From Litorihabitans aurantiacus (GTDB lineage: Bacteria; Actinomycetota; Actinomycetes; Actinomycetales; Beutenbergiaceae): DNA of 64,000 bases. The notes below the pieces were generated by a model, which was not told the DNA's origin, searched no databases, and saw nothing but the letters and a program-made list of their open reading frames with translations. The stretch is from positions 558,001-622,000 of the forward strand of contig NZ_BSUM01000001.1 in assembly GCF_030161595.1 (NCBI RefSeq). Direction: 5' to 3'. Positions 1-8,410 of this stretch are shown here, piece by piece. Position 1 is the first letter of the stretch; every line of letters begins with the position of its first letter. The position numbers and the translations under genes were made by a program.

Positions 1-68
1 CGGGGCCCTCCTTCGGCGTCTGGTGTCGAGGTTAGACGCGGCGGGTGGGCGAGCGGGCGATCAGCACC

Positions 69-806
69 TCAGCGCAGGGACGCGACCGTGATGAAGATGG
101 CGATCGCGTGGCACGTGTAGCCGATGAGGGTGCCGACGTGGAAGATCTCGTGGAAGCCGAACCACCGCGGGGAGGGGTTGGGTCGCTTGAGCGCGTACAC
201 GACGGCGCCGAGCGTGTACCCGATGCCGCCAGCGATGACGAGCCACATGACCGCGCCGCCGCCGGAGCGGCCGAAGGAGGGCAGGAACCACACGGCCACC
301 CAGCTCAGGGCCAGGTAGATGGGCACGTAGAGCCAGCGCGGCGCACCGAGCCAGAACACGCGCGCCAGGATCCCGGCGCCGGCGCCGATCCAGACCACGA
401 GGAGCAGCGTGCGCGCCTGCCCCGGCGGCAGCAGCAGCGCCGCGAGCGGTGTGTAGGTGCCGGCGATGACGAGGAAGATGTTGGAGTGGTCGATGCGCCG
501 CAGGATCGCGAGCGTGCGCGGTTCCCACGTGCCGCGGTGGTAGACGGCGCTGGCACCGAACAGCAGCGACGTCGCGGCCGCGAACACGAGGGTGCTCCAG
601 CGGGCCTGCGACGTCGGGGAGAGCGCGACCAGGACGATGCCCGCCGCGAGGACGAACGGGAACATGCCCGCGTGGATCCAGCCGCGCAGCAGTGGCTTGA
701 CGGCGCTCGCGAGCTGCTCGACGGCGGACTCGACCGTCGGGCGGTCCTTCCGACCGTCGCCCCGGCCCCGGGCGGGTGCCGGCGTGGGGGAGGTGCTGGC
801 GCGCAT
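69..806 (-). CDS. trhA: Hemolysin III family membrane protein (TrhA/PAQR type)
   Basis: The 245-residue product is an integral membrane protein of the HlyIII/PAQR fold. About seven hydrophobic segments follow a charged N-terminal tail of some 35 residues. Family marks are visible: a SAVYHRG block near residue 85, an RIDHSNIF block near 105 and a HEIFHVG block near the C-terminus, which carry the conserved Ser/His/Asp residues thought to bind zinc. Homologues act in membrane-lipid homeostasis; proof of haemolysin activity is weak for most. The ATG at 806 is preceded by three 15-bp repeats. It is transcribed divergently from the prenyltransferase gene. Confidence 0.9.
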   Translation of the reverse strand: MRASTSPTPAPARGRGDGRKDRPTVESAVEQLASAVKPLLRGWIHAGMFPFVLAAGIVLVALSPTSQARWSTLVFAAATSLLFGASAVYHRGTWEPRTLAILRRIDHSNIFLVIAGTYTPLAALLLPPGQARTLLLVVWIGAGAGILARVFWLGAPRWLYVPIYLALSWVAVWFLPSFGRSGGGAVMWLVIAGGIGYTLGAVVYALKRPNPSPRWFGFHEIFHVGTLIGYTCHAIAIFITVASLR

Positions 807-820
807 GAATCCTCACTCGT

Positions 821-865
821 GGTTACGTCACCGTAGGTTACTCCTCCGTAGGTTACGCCCCCGGG
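821..865. repeat. Three 15-bp phased repeats upstream of trhA
   Basis: GGTTAC occurs at 821-826, 836-841 and 851-856, exactly 15 bp apart. The first two units continue to a shared CCGTA. On the trhA strand this reads GTAACC three times within 60 bp of the start codon. Position and regular spacing suggest a repeated operator or promoter element for trhA, but no regulator can be named. Confidence 0.55.
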
Positions 866-918
866 CCGGGCGGGCGTCCCACGGGGCGTCGGCGGCGGCC
901 CCGGGCGCGGGCGAGGGG

Positions 919-924
919 TAGCGT
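919..924 (+). promoter_or_regulatory. Candidate -10 box for the prenyltransferase gene
   Basis: TAGCGT lies about 35 nt before the GTG start at 960, leaving room for a short leader with a GAGGG ribosome-binding site near 950. No convincing -35 hexamer is seen. Confidence 0.35.
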
Positions 925-959
925 GACCAGCCGGATCAGTCGAGCAGCGCGAGGGTGGT

Positions 960-1736
960 GTGACGGTGGCGGGACCGAGTCTCACGCGGGGGCTGTACGG
1001 GCTCTACGAGCGTCGGCTGGCGCGCGAGCTGCGCACCGAGGACGTCCCCGCGCACATCGGCATCATGATGGACGGGAACCGTCGGTGGGCCCGGCAGGTG
1101 GCGGCTCCGCCGTCTCACGGGCACCGCGCGGGCGCGGCCAAGATCGTCGACGTGCTCGGGTGGGCCGACGACATCGGGGTCGAGGTCGTGACGCTGTGGA
1201 TGCTCTCCACCGACAACCTCCGCCGCGATCCCGGCGAGCTGACCGAGCTGGTCGCGATCATCGAGGACGCCGTGGCTGACCTGGCGGCGTCGCGCCGCTG
1301 GCGCATCCACGCCCTCGGGGCGCTGGACCTCCTGCCCGCCTCGACCGCCGACCGGCTGCGCGCCGCGCAGGAGACGACCCGCGACGTCGGCGGCATGGTC
1401 GTGAACGTGGCCGTGGGCTACGGCGGGCGCCAGGAGATCGCCGACGCCGTCGGCTCGCTCCTGCGCGAGGCCGCGGGCCGCGGCGCGACCCTGGAGGAGG
1501 TGGCGAGCGAGGTGACGGTCGAGCAGATCGCCGCCCACCTCTACACCAAGGGGCAGCCGGACCCCGACCTCGTGATCCGCACCTCGGGGGAGCAGCGCAT
1601 CGGCGGCTTCCTGCTGTGGCAGAGCGTCCACACCGAGTTCTACTTCACCGACGCCTACTGGCCGGACTTCCGCCGCGTCGACTTCCTGCGCGCGGTGCGC
1701 GCCTACTCCCGTCGCGAGCGCCGCCTCGGCCGCTGA
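960..1736 (+). CDS. uppS: Isoprenyl transferase (cis-prenyl diphosphate synthase)
   Basis: This 258-residue enzyme belongs to the cis-isoprenyl diphosphate synthase family, which condenses isopentenyl diphosphate with an allylic diphosphate to make the lipid carrier of cell-wall synthesis or a short Z-prenyl precursor. The catalytic Asp block MMDGNRRWA is at residues 36-44. The RTSGEQR and FTDAYWPDF blocks near the C-terminus complete the active site and metal site. Length is normal. Actinobacteria often have two paralogues with different chain lengths; which one this is cannot be told from sequence alone. The GTG start has a GAGGG site about 6 nt upstream. Confidence 0.93.
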   Translation: MTVAGPSLTRGLYGLYERRLARELRTEDVPAHIGIMMDGNRRWARQVAAPPSHGHRAGAAKIVDVLGWADDIGVEVVTLWMLSTDNLRRDPGELTELVAIIEDAVADLAASRRWRIHALGALDLLPASTADRLRAAQETTRDVGGMVVNVAVGYGGRQEIADAVGSLLREAAGRGATLEEVASEVTVEQIAAHLYTKGQPDPDLVIRTSGEQRIGGFLLWQSVHTEFYFTDAYWPDFRRVDFLRAVRAYSRRERRLGR

Positions 1737-1850
1737 GGCCGGGGCGAGATCGGGTCGAGGTTGCCGTCGTGTGAACATCGCGCGACGTTCCGCGCAGGTG
1801 TGGCGTGTCGCACATCTTCGTGCCCCGACGGCTCGTAGCGTCGCCCTCGT

Positions 1851-1869
1851 GACCGACGACGCGTCGGTC
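1851..1869. other. Short perfect hairpin between uppS and phoH
   Basis: GACCGACG (1851-1858) and CGTCGGTC (1862-1869) form an 8-bp stem with a 3-nt loop. There is no T-run, so a classical terminator is not proven. It lies in the 282-bp uppS-phoH gap, just before a small ORF, and could be a terminator or an operator. Confidence 0.35.
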
Positions 1870-1883
1870 ACCGGGAGGCCACT

Positions 1884-1982
1884 GTGGAGCACTGCTTCGT
1901 CAGGAGGGGCCGCCGGCCCCAGCGGTCTGCCGTCCCCACCTCGCACGGTCCGCACGGGCGCGCGAGCGCCCGGACGGACTGA
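1884..1982 (+). CDS. Candidate 32-residue small ORF in the phoH leader
   Basis: A GTG at 1884 preceded by GGGAGG with 5-nt spacing opens a 32-codon frame ending TGA at 1980-1982, 36 nt before phoH. The predicted peptide is Arg-rich, begins like MEHCFVRRGRR and has no recognisable domain. Good ribosome-binding geometry is the only support, so it may be a leader peptide, an uncharacterised small protein or chance. Confidence 0.25.
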   Translation: MEHCFVRRGRRPQRSAVPTSHGPHGRASARTD

Positions 1983-2018
1983 CCACCAGGCGCGGCGACG
2001 CGCCGGAGGGAGCCAGAC

Positions 2019-3397
2019 GTGAGTGCAGCCACCGAGATCCACCCCGAGGAGACGTCGGGAACGACGCCGCCGCACTCCACGAGCGCGGGGGAGGTGGCCC
2101 GCACGACGTACGTGCTCGACACCTCCGTCCTGCTGTCGGACCCGCGTGCGATGTTCCGCTTCGCCGAGCACGACGTCGTGCTGCCGGTCGTCGTCGTCAC
2201 CGAGCTGGAGGGCAAGCGCCACCACCCCGAGCTCGGCTACTTCGCGCGCAGCGCGCTGCGGATGCTGGACGACCTGCGCGTGCAGCACGGCCGCCTCGAC
2301 GCCGCGGTGCCGGTGGGCACGGGGACCCTGCGCGTCGAGCTCAACCACTCCGACCCCGGCGTGCTGCCCTCGGGGCTGCGGCTCGGGGACAACGACACCC
2401 GGATCCTGTCGGTCGCGGCGAACCTGGCGGCGGAGGGGAGCGACGTCGTCGTCGTGAGCAAGGACCTGCCGATGCGCGTGAAGGCGTCCTCGGTCGGTCT
2501 CGCGGCGCAGGAGTACCGCGCGCAGCAGGCCGTGGAGGTGGGCTGGACCGGCATGGCGAGCGTCGACCTCGACGAGGGTGAGCTGGCCTCGCTGTGGGGC
2601 CAGGACCGCGTCTCGATCGCCGAGCTGCGCGACCCCTCGGGCGTCCGCGACCTACCCGTGCACACGGGGCTGGTGCTGCACTCCACGCGCGGGTCCGCGC
2701 TCGGCCGGGTGACCGCCGACAAGCAGATCCAGCTCGTGCGCGGCGACCGCGACGTGTTCGGGGTGCACGGCCGCAGCGCGGAGCAGCGCGTCGCGATCGA
2801 CCTGCTGCTCGACAGGGAGATCGGCATCGTCTCGATCGGGGGCGGGCCGGGACGGGGAAGTCGGCGCTCGCCCTGTGCGCCGGGCTCGAGGCCGTGATGG
2901 AGCGCCGGGAGCACCGCAAGATCATGGTGTTCCGGCCCCTGTACGCCGTCGGCGGCCAGGACCTCGGGTACCTGCCCGGGAGCGAGTCGGACAAGATGAA
3001 CCCCTGGGCGCAGGCCGTGTTCGACACGCTCGGCGCGATGGTCTCCAGCGAGGTCGTCGAGGAGGTCATGGACCGCGGGATGCTCGAGGTCCTCCCGCTG
3101 ACCCACATCCGCGGCCGCTCGCTGCACGACGCGTTCGTCATCGTCGACGAGGCCCAGTCGCTCGAGCGCAACGTCCTGCTGACGATGCTGTCGCGGATCG
3201 GCCAGAGCTCGCGCGTGGTCCTCACGCACGACGTCGCGCAGCGCGACAACCTCCGGGTGGGGCGGCACGACGGCGTCGCCGCGGTCATCGAGGCGCTCAA
3301 GGGCCACCCGCTGTTCGCGCACGTGACGCTCACGCGCTCGGAGCGCTCGCCCGTGGCGGCGCTCGTGACGGAGCTGCTGGAGGGCCTCGACGTCTGA
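2019..3397 (+). CDS. phoH: PhoH family protein (PIN domain plus PhoH ATPase), frameshifted
   Basis: The N-terminal third is a PIN nuclease domain (YVLDTSVLL near residue 32; further acidic residues at NDTRIL and SKDLPM). The C-terminal part is a PhoH-type P-loop ATPase with Walker [10 protein letters not shown], Walker [10 protein letters not shown] and the HDVAQRDN block. This PIN-PhoH arrangement is common in Actinobacteria and is linked to RNA cleavage and unwinding. The frame breaks inside the P-loop: restoring one C or G at about 2843-2848 joins the halves into a normal protein of about 459 residues. The GTG start has GGAGGG 8 nt upstream. The break is more likely a sequence error than a true pseudogene. 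Confidence 0.88.
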
Positions 3398-3440
3398 GCC
3401 GCGGTGGGCGCACGGTCGATCCGGTGGTCGACGGTGCGCC

Positions 3441-3536
3441 CACCCCGCGCGCCACCCACCCCGCGCGCCACCCACCCCGCGCGCCACCCACCCCGCGCGC
3501 CACCCACCCCGCGCGCCACGCACCCCGCGCCCCGCG
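3441..3536. repeat. 16-bp tandem repeat, five copies plus a partial
   Basis: The unit CACCCCGCGCGCCACC repeats head to tail from 3441 to 3520, then decays. It begins about 45 bp after the phoH stop and forms a pure G/C minisatellite. Chance frames through it give Pro/His/Arg-rich translations and are not genes. Confidence 0.9.
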
Positions 3537-3549
3537 CCCCTTTCACCCG

Positions 3550-3618
3550 CCGAGATGCGACAACAGCGCCGAGCAGCGCCCCATCCGCGTCATTCTCGGC
3601 CGCGATGTCGCATCTCGG
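3550..3618. repeat. Intergenic inverted repeat (69 bp)
   Basis: CCGAGATGCGACA (3550-3562) is perfectly complementary to TGTCGCATCTCGG (3606-3618), with an inner imperfect pair GCGCCGAG/CTCGGC. It sits downstream of phoH right after the minisatellite and could act as a terminator-like structure. It resembles in build the palindromes near 10.05 kb and 47.0 kb. The rest of the gap to 3845 shows only a small TCCTCC/GGAGGA hairpin at 3784-3800. Confidence 0.75.
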
Positions 3619-3845
3619 CTGTGATCCAGGGGCGCAGGGTCGGGGTGGCGAGGTCGCGGGGCTCCGGGGTCGCGGGGCCCGGTAGGGGCGGCGGCGTGCA
3701 GCGGGAGGTGCGCCGGCACTGAGCCCACGACGACGACTTCCTTGCGCTTTCCGAGCGGGGTGGGGTTCTGTAGAGAGCGAGGATCCTCCACGACGGAGGA
3801 CCGTGCCGGCGACGACGTCGGCGCGTGACGGTCGAGGGGCGTGGG

Positions 3846-5132
3846 ATGAGACGGACGGGAGCAGCCGCGGTGGCTGCGCTGGTGGCGACGCTGGGCCTCG
3901 CGGCCTGCGGGTCGGGCGGGGACGACGGGGTCGAGCTGACCTGGTACATCAACCCCGACGACGGCGGGCAGGCGGAGATCGCGGCGCAGTGCACCGAGGC
4001 CGCGGGCGGTGCGTACACGATCGCGACGTCGCTGCTGCCGAGCGAGGCGAGCTCGCAGCGCGAGCAGCTCGCGCGGCGCCTCGCCGCCAACGACACCTCG
4101 ATCGACCTCATGAGCATCGACCCGCCGTACATCCCGGAGATGGCGCGTGCCGGGTTCCTGGCGGAGGTGCCGGCCGAGCTGCAGGAGGTCGCGCTCGACC
4201 AGGCGGTGCAGGGGGCCCTCGAGACGGCGTCCTGGCAGGACGAGCTCGTGACCGTGCCGTTCTGGGCCAACACGCAGCTGCTCTGGTACCGCACGTCCGT
4301 GGCCGAGGCGGCCGGGCTGGACATGTCGCAGCCGGTCACGTGGGACCAGATCATCGAGGTCGCCCGGACGCAGGACGTCGTCCTCGGCGTGCAGGGCGGC
4401 CGCGAGGAGGCGCTGACGGTCTGGATCAACTCCCTCGTGGCCTCGGCCGGCGGTGAGATCGTCACGGGCGAGGCGTCCGACGCCGCCGACGTCGAGGTCA
4501 GCATCGACAGCGAGGCGGGCGCGGAGGCGGCCAGGATCCTGTCCGAGATCGGGCAGGAGGGCCTCGGCGGGGCCGGCCTGCCGACGTCGACCGAGAACAC
4601 CAACCTGGCCGACTTCCAGGGGGACCGCGGCTCGTTCATGGTCAACTGGCCGTTCGTGTGGTCGGCGATGAACGCCGCGGTCGAGGACGGTTCGCTCGAG
4701 CAGTCGGTCCTCGACGACGTCGGCTGGGCGCCGTACCCGCAGGTGGTCGAGGGGGAGGACTCGCGACCGCCGCTCGGGGGGATCAACCTCGGTGTCAGCG
4801 CGTTCAGCGAGCATCCCCAGGAGTCCTTCGACGCGATCGCGTGCATCACGGAGCCCGCGAAGCAGGCGAACTACTTCGTCACCAACGGCAACCCGCCCTC
4901 GGCGGCCGAGGCGTTCGACGACCCGGCGGTGCAGGAGGCGTTCCCGATGGCTGAGGAGCTGCGCGAGGGCCTCGAGGCGGGCGCTCCCCGCCCGCTGACG
5001 CCGTTCTACACGACGATCTCCATCGGGTTGCAGCGCTCCTGGCACCCGATCGACCAGGTCGACCCCGAGAGCACACCAGCCACGTCGACCGAGCTGCTGC
5101 GTTCGATCCTGGCGGGGGAGAGGCTGCTGTGA
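3846..5132 (+). CDS. Sugar ABC transporter substrate-binding lipoprotein (LpqY/trehalose type)
   Basis: This 428-residue lipoprotein has a signal peptide (MRRTGAAAVAALVATLGLAAC) with an LAAC lipobox, so it is exported and lipid-anchored at the outer face of the membrane. The mature start (LTWYINPDDGGQAEIA) and the order of blocks match family 1 carbohydrate-binding proteins, closest in feel to the trehalose protein LpqY. The ATG at 3846 is preferred over the GTG at 3825 because it gives a compact signal peptide and has GAGGGG just upstream. The permease gene overlaps its stop (GTGA), showing one operon. Substrate is inferred. Confidence 0.88.
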   Translation: MRRTGAAAVAALVATLGLAACGSGGDDGVELTWYINPDDGGQAEIAAQCTEAAGGAYTIATSLLPSEASSQREQLARRLAANDTSIDLMSIDPPYIPEMARAGFLAEVPAELQEVALDQAVQGALETASWQDELVTVPFWANTQLLWYRTSVAEAAGLDMSQPVTWDQIIEVARTQDVVLGVQGGREEALTVWINSLVASAGGEIVTGEASDAADVEVSIDSEAGAEAARILSEIGQEGLGGAGLPTSTENTNLADFQGDRGSFMVNWPFVWSAMNAAVEDGSLEQSVLDDVGWAPYPQVVEGEDSRPPLGGINLGVSAFSEHPQESFDAIACITEPAKQANYFVTNGNPPSAAEAFDDPAVQEAFPMAEELREGLEAGAPRPLTPFYTTISIGLQRSWHPIDQVDPESTPATSTELLRSILAGERLL

Positions 5133-6940
5133 GCACCGTGACCAAGCCGGCGCCGCGTGCGTCGTCGACACCTGCGGCGGGAGCCGCACCCGGGAAGCCG
5201 CGCCGCAGCGCGCGCCGCCGCGCCGAGGCCCGCCTCGGGTGGCTGCTGGCGGGCCCCGCGTTCGTCGTCATGCTCGGCGTGACGCTCTACCCGATCCTGC
5301 AGGCCGTGTGGGAGTCGCTCTTCAACTACCAGCTCACGGCGCCGGACGACCGCGCGTTCGTCGGGCTGAACAACTACCTCGTGATCCTCACGGACGGCGT
5401 CTTCTGGCAGGCGCTCCTGGTCACCACGGTCATCATGGTGGTCACGGTCGCGGTCGAGCTGGTCATCGGGTTCGGCCTGGCGCTGGTGATGCACCGGGCG
5501 CTGAAGCGCCTGCGCGGCCTGCTGCGCACCGCGATCCTCGTGCCCTACGGCATCATCACGGTCGTCTCCGCGTTCGCCTGGTTCTACGCGTTCGACACCT
5601 CGAGCGGCTACGTGAACGCGTGGTTCGACTGGGTGCCCGGCATCGATCCCGACCTCAACTGGTTCGCGCAGACGCCGACGGCGCTGTTCGTGATCATGGC
5701 CTCGGAGATCTGGAAGACGACGCCGTTCATCTCCCTCCTGCTGCTCGCGGGCCTCGCGCAGGTCCCGGGCGACCTCGAGGAGGCCGCCAAGGTCGACGGC
5801 GCCAAGCCGTGGCAGATCTTCAAGCGCGTCATCGTGCCGAACATGAAGGCCGCGATCATGGTCGCCGTCCTCTTCCGCGCGCTCGACGCGTTCCGCATCT
5901 TCGACAACGTCTTCATCATGACGAACGGGGCCCAGGGCACCGAGGTGCTCGCGCTCCTGGCGTACCGCACCTCGATCGGACAGCTGCAGATCGGCATGGG
6001 CTCGGCGATCTCGGTGCTGCTGTTCCTGTGCGTGATCGCCATCTGCTTCGTGGCGATCAAGGTCTTCAAGGTCGACCTGGCCGGTCAGACGGGAGGAAGT
6101 GACGTGCTGAGCACTCGTCAACGCCTGGTGTGGGCGCTCGGCACGATCGCCGTGCTGGTCTACGCCCTGTTCCCGGTCGTCTCGATCTTCGCGACGTCCT
6201 TCAAGCCCGCGGGTGAGCTCACCTCCGGTACCTTCCTGCCGGGCAGCCCCACGCTCGCGAACTACGAGCAGATCCTCGTGGGTGACGCGCAGGAGCTGTT
6301 CTTGACGGCGCTGCGCAACTCGATCGGCATCTCGCTGATCGCCACGGTGCTCGCCTCGGTCCTCGCGACGCTGGCCGCCTACGCGATCGCGCGGCTCGAC
6401 TTCCCGGGCAAGAAGCTCGTGCTGATGACGTCGCTCGCCGTCTCGATCTTCCCGGTGATCTCGATCGTGACGCCGCTGTTCAACCTGTGGCGCGCCGTCG
6501 GGCTCTACGACACGTGGCTCGGGCTGATCATCCCGTACATGTCCCTCACGCTCCCGATCTCCATCTGGACCCTGACGGCGTTCTTCCGCCAGATCCCGTG
6601 GGAGCTCGAGCAGGCGGCCCAGGTCGACGGCGCCACGGCCTGGCAGGCGTTCCGCCGCGCCATCGTGCCGCTCGCGGCGCCCGGGGTGTTCACGACGGCG
6701 CTGATCGCCTTCTTCATCGCCTGGAACGACTTCGTGTACGGCATCTCGCTGACGTCCACGTCCGCCGCGCGCCCCGTCCCGGCGGCGCTCGCGTTCTTCA
6801 CCGGCGCCTCGCAGTTCGAGGCGCCCACCGGGGCGATCTCGGCCGCCGCCGTCATCGTCACCATCCCCGTCGTCGTGCTGGTCCTGCTGTTCCAGCGTCA
6901 GATCGTCTCCGGTCTCACCCAGGGCGCCGTCAAGGGCTGA
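5129..6940 (+). CDS. Sugar ABC transporter permeases (MalF-like and MalG-like), read as one frame
   Basis: The 603-residue frame holds two complete binding-protein-dependent permeases. Residues 1-322 are MalF/SugA-like, with about six membrane segments and an EAAKVDGAKPWQIF coupling motif. Residues about 326-603 are MalG/SugB-like, with EQAAQVDGATAWQAF. Such subunits are normally separate genes. A consensus GGAGGA ribosome-binding site and a GTG at 6104 sit exactly at the join, and a TGA at 6100-6102 is one frame away. One missing base near 6091 would turn the fusion back into two genes (5129-6102 and 6104-6940). Together they form the membrane channel of the importer. Confidence 0.88.
   Translation: MSTVTKPAPRASSTPAAGAAPGKPRRSARRRAEARLGWLLAGPAFVVMLGVTLYPILQAVWESLFNYQLTAPDDRAFVGLNNYLVILTDGVFWQALLVTTVIMVVTVAVELVIGFGLALVMHRALKRLRGLLRTAILVPYGIITVVSAFAWFYAFDTSSGYVNAWFDWVPGIDPDLNWFAQTPTALFVIMASEIWKTTPFISLLLLAGLAQVPGDLEEAAKVDGAKPWQIFKRVIVPNMKAAIMVAVLFRALDAFRIFDNVFIMTNGAQGTEVLALLAYRTSIGQLQIGMGSAISVLLFLCVIAICFVAIKVFKVDLAGQTGGSDVLSTRQRLVWALGTIAVLVYALFPVVSIFATSFKPAGELTSGTFLPGSPTLANYEQILVGDAQELFLTALRNSIGISLIATVLASVLATLAAYAIARLDFPGKKLVLMTSLAVSIFPVISIVTPLFNLWRAVGLYDTWLGLIIPYMSLTLPISIWTLTAFFRQIPWELEQAAQVDGATAWQAFRRAIVPLAAPGVFTTALIAFFIAWNDFVYGISLTSTSAARPVPAALAFFTGASQFEAPTGAISAAAVIVTIPVVVLVLLFQRQIVSGLTQGAVKG
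6092..6106 (+). promoter_or_regulatory. Internal ribosome-binding site and GTG start for the MalG-like half
   Basis: GGAGGA is followed by a short spacer and then GTG at 6104, starting V-L-S-T-R just before the first membrane segment of the second permease. An intact Shine-Dalgarno site inside a supposed fusion argues that the second permease is translated on its own. Confidence 0.6.
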
Positions 6941-6957
6941 GCGCCCGGAAGGAAACC

Positions 6958-8244
6958 ATGTCTGCCATCACGCTGAAGAACATCGTCAAGAAGTACGGGG
7001 ACGGCTACGCGGCGGTCAACGACGTCAGCCTCGAGATCGCCGACGGCGAGTTCGTCATCCTCGTCGGCCCCTCGGGCTGCGGGAAGTCGACCCTGCTGCG
7101 GATGATCGTCGGGCTCGAGGACATCACCTCGGGCGAGCTGCTCATCGCCGACGACCTCGTCAACGACAAGGCGCCGCGCGACCGCGACCTCGCGATGGTG
7201 TTCCAGAACTACGCGCTCTACCCGCACCTGACGGTGTTCGAGAACATCGCGTTCCCGCTGCGCCTGACCAAGGGCGAGCTGAGCGAGCAGGAGATCACCG
7301 AGCGCGTGCGCCGGGCCTCCTCGCTGCTCGAGCTCGACGAGCACCTCGACCGCAAGCCGGCCAACCTCTCCGGCGGGCAGCGGCAGCGCGTCGCGATGGG
7401 GCGCGCGATCGTGCGCGAGGCGCGCGCGTTCCTGTTCGACGAGCCGCTGTCGAACCTCGACGCCAAGCTGCGCGGCCAGATGCGCACCGAGATCGCTCGG
7501 ATGCAGCGCACGCTCGGCACCACGACCGTCTACGTGACCCACGACCAGACCGAGGCCCTCACGCTCGGCGACCGCGTCGCCGTCCTGCGCAAGGGCGTGC
7601 TGCAGCAGGTCGCGAGCCCGCGCTCGCTCTACGAGCAGCCGGTCAACCTGTTCGTCGCGGGGTTCATCGGCTCGCCGCCGATGAACTTCCTGCCCGGCAC
7701 GGTGGGGGCGGACGCGATCTCGACGCCGTTCGGCGACCTCCCGCTCACCGGCGACCTGCGAGAGAAGGTGGCCGGGCGCGACATCGTCATCGTGGGCATC
7801 CGGCCCGATGCGTTCCACGACGCCGCCGAGACGGACGTGCCCGAGGGTGCCGTACGCGTGGAGTCTGAGATCGACGTGACGGAGTGGCTCGGGTCGGAGC
7901 TGTACGCCTACATCCCGTTCACGAGCCACGACGACGTCGCCGCCAAGCTCGAGGAGCTCGACCGCGACCTCGACGGCGAGGGCATGCGCACGCAGCTCGT
8001 CGTCTCGCTCGACGCGATGAGCACCCTGTCCGACGGCGACGACGTGACGCTCTGGTTCGAGCCGTCGTCGGCGCACGTCTTCGATCCCGAGACGGGCGAG
8101 AACCTCACGCGGGACCCGGCGCGGGCCGACAAGCTGGACGAGCAGGGGGCGAGGGCGCGCAAGCGGGCGATCGAGCGGGCACGCGAGAAGGCGGCGCAGG
8201 AGGACGGCGCACCGGGCGCGGTGGTGGTCCCGACGGCGAGCTGA
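6958..8244 (+). CDS. Sugar ABC transporter ATP-binding protein (UgpC/MsmX/SugC type)
   Basis: This 428-residue ATPase drives the importer encoded just upstream. It shows Walker A GPSGCGKST (about residue 38), signature LSGGQRQR, Walker B FLFDEPLSNLD, the H-loop in VTHDQTEA, and a C-terminal TOBE-type regulatory domain with the usual FIGSPPMNF join. The last 40 residues are a charged, Ala-rich tail without known role. The ATG has GGAAGG 5 nt upstream and lies 18 nt after the permease stop. Sugar ATPases of this type can serve several importers. Confidence 0.93.
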   Translation: MSAITLKNIVKKYGDGYAAVNDVSLEIADGEFVILVGPSGCGKSTLLRMIVGLEDITSGELLIADDLVNDKAPRDRDLAMVFQNYALYPHLTVFENIAFPLRLTKGELSEQEITERVRRASSLLELDEHLDRKPANLSGGQRQRVAMGRAIVREARAFLFDEPLSNLDAKLRGQMRTEIARMQRTLGTTTVYVTHDQTEALTLGDRVAVLRKGVLQQVASPRSLYEQPVNLFVAGFIGSPPMNFLPGTVGADAISTPFGDLPLTGDLREKVAGRDIVIVGIRPDAFHDAAETDVPEGAVRVESEIDVTEWLGSELYAYIPFTSHDDVAAKLEELDRDLDGEGMRTQLVVSLDAMSTLSDGDDVTLWFEPSSAHVFDPETGENLTRDPARADKLDEQGARARKRAIERAREKAAQEDGAPGAVVVPTAS

Positions 8245-8306
8245 CGCCCGGCGATCGGCGAATTGACGCCCGGCGATCGGGGAGCTGACTCGCAGCGATC
8301 GGTGGG
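8241..8306. repeat. 22-bp direct repeat, three copies, over the end of the ATPase gene
   Basis: Units CTGACGCCCGGCGATCGGCG (plus 2 nt), starting at 8241, 8263 and 8285, share GACGCCCGGCGATCGG; the third is degenerate. The first copy includes the stop codon of the ATPase gene. Probably a small intergenic expansion by slippage. Confidence 0.75.
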
Positions 8307-8339
8307 GCGTCGGGCCGCGGTCGTGGTCCCGACAGCGGG

Positions 8340-8400
8340 CTGACGCCGCGAGGCCGACCTGCGTCGCGCCGGCGGTCCGGCGACGGAGGTCGGGCGTCAG
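8340..8400. terminator. Probable bidirectional terminator hairpin between convergent genes
   Basis: CTGACGCC (8340-8347) pairs with GGCGTCAG (8393-8400). Inside it CCGACCTGCGTCGCGCCGG (8354-8372) pairs, with one mismatch and a 2-nt bulge, with 8377-8393. The long G/C stem lies between the sugar ATPase gene (+) and the oxidoreductase gene (-), which converge here. No U-tail is present, as is usual for high-GC actinobacteria. Confidence 0.5.
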
Positions 8401-8410
8401 CGGTCCGGCG

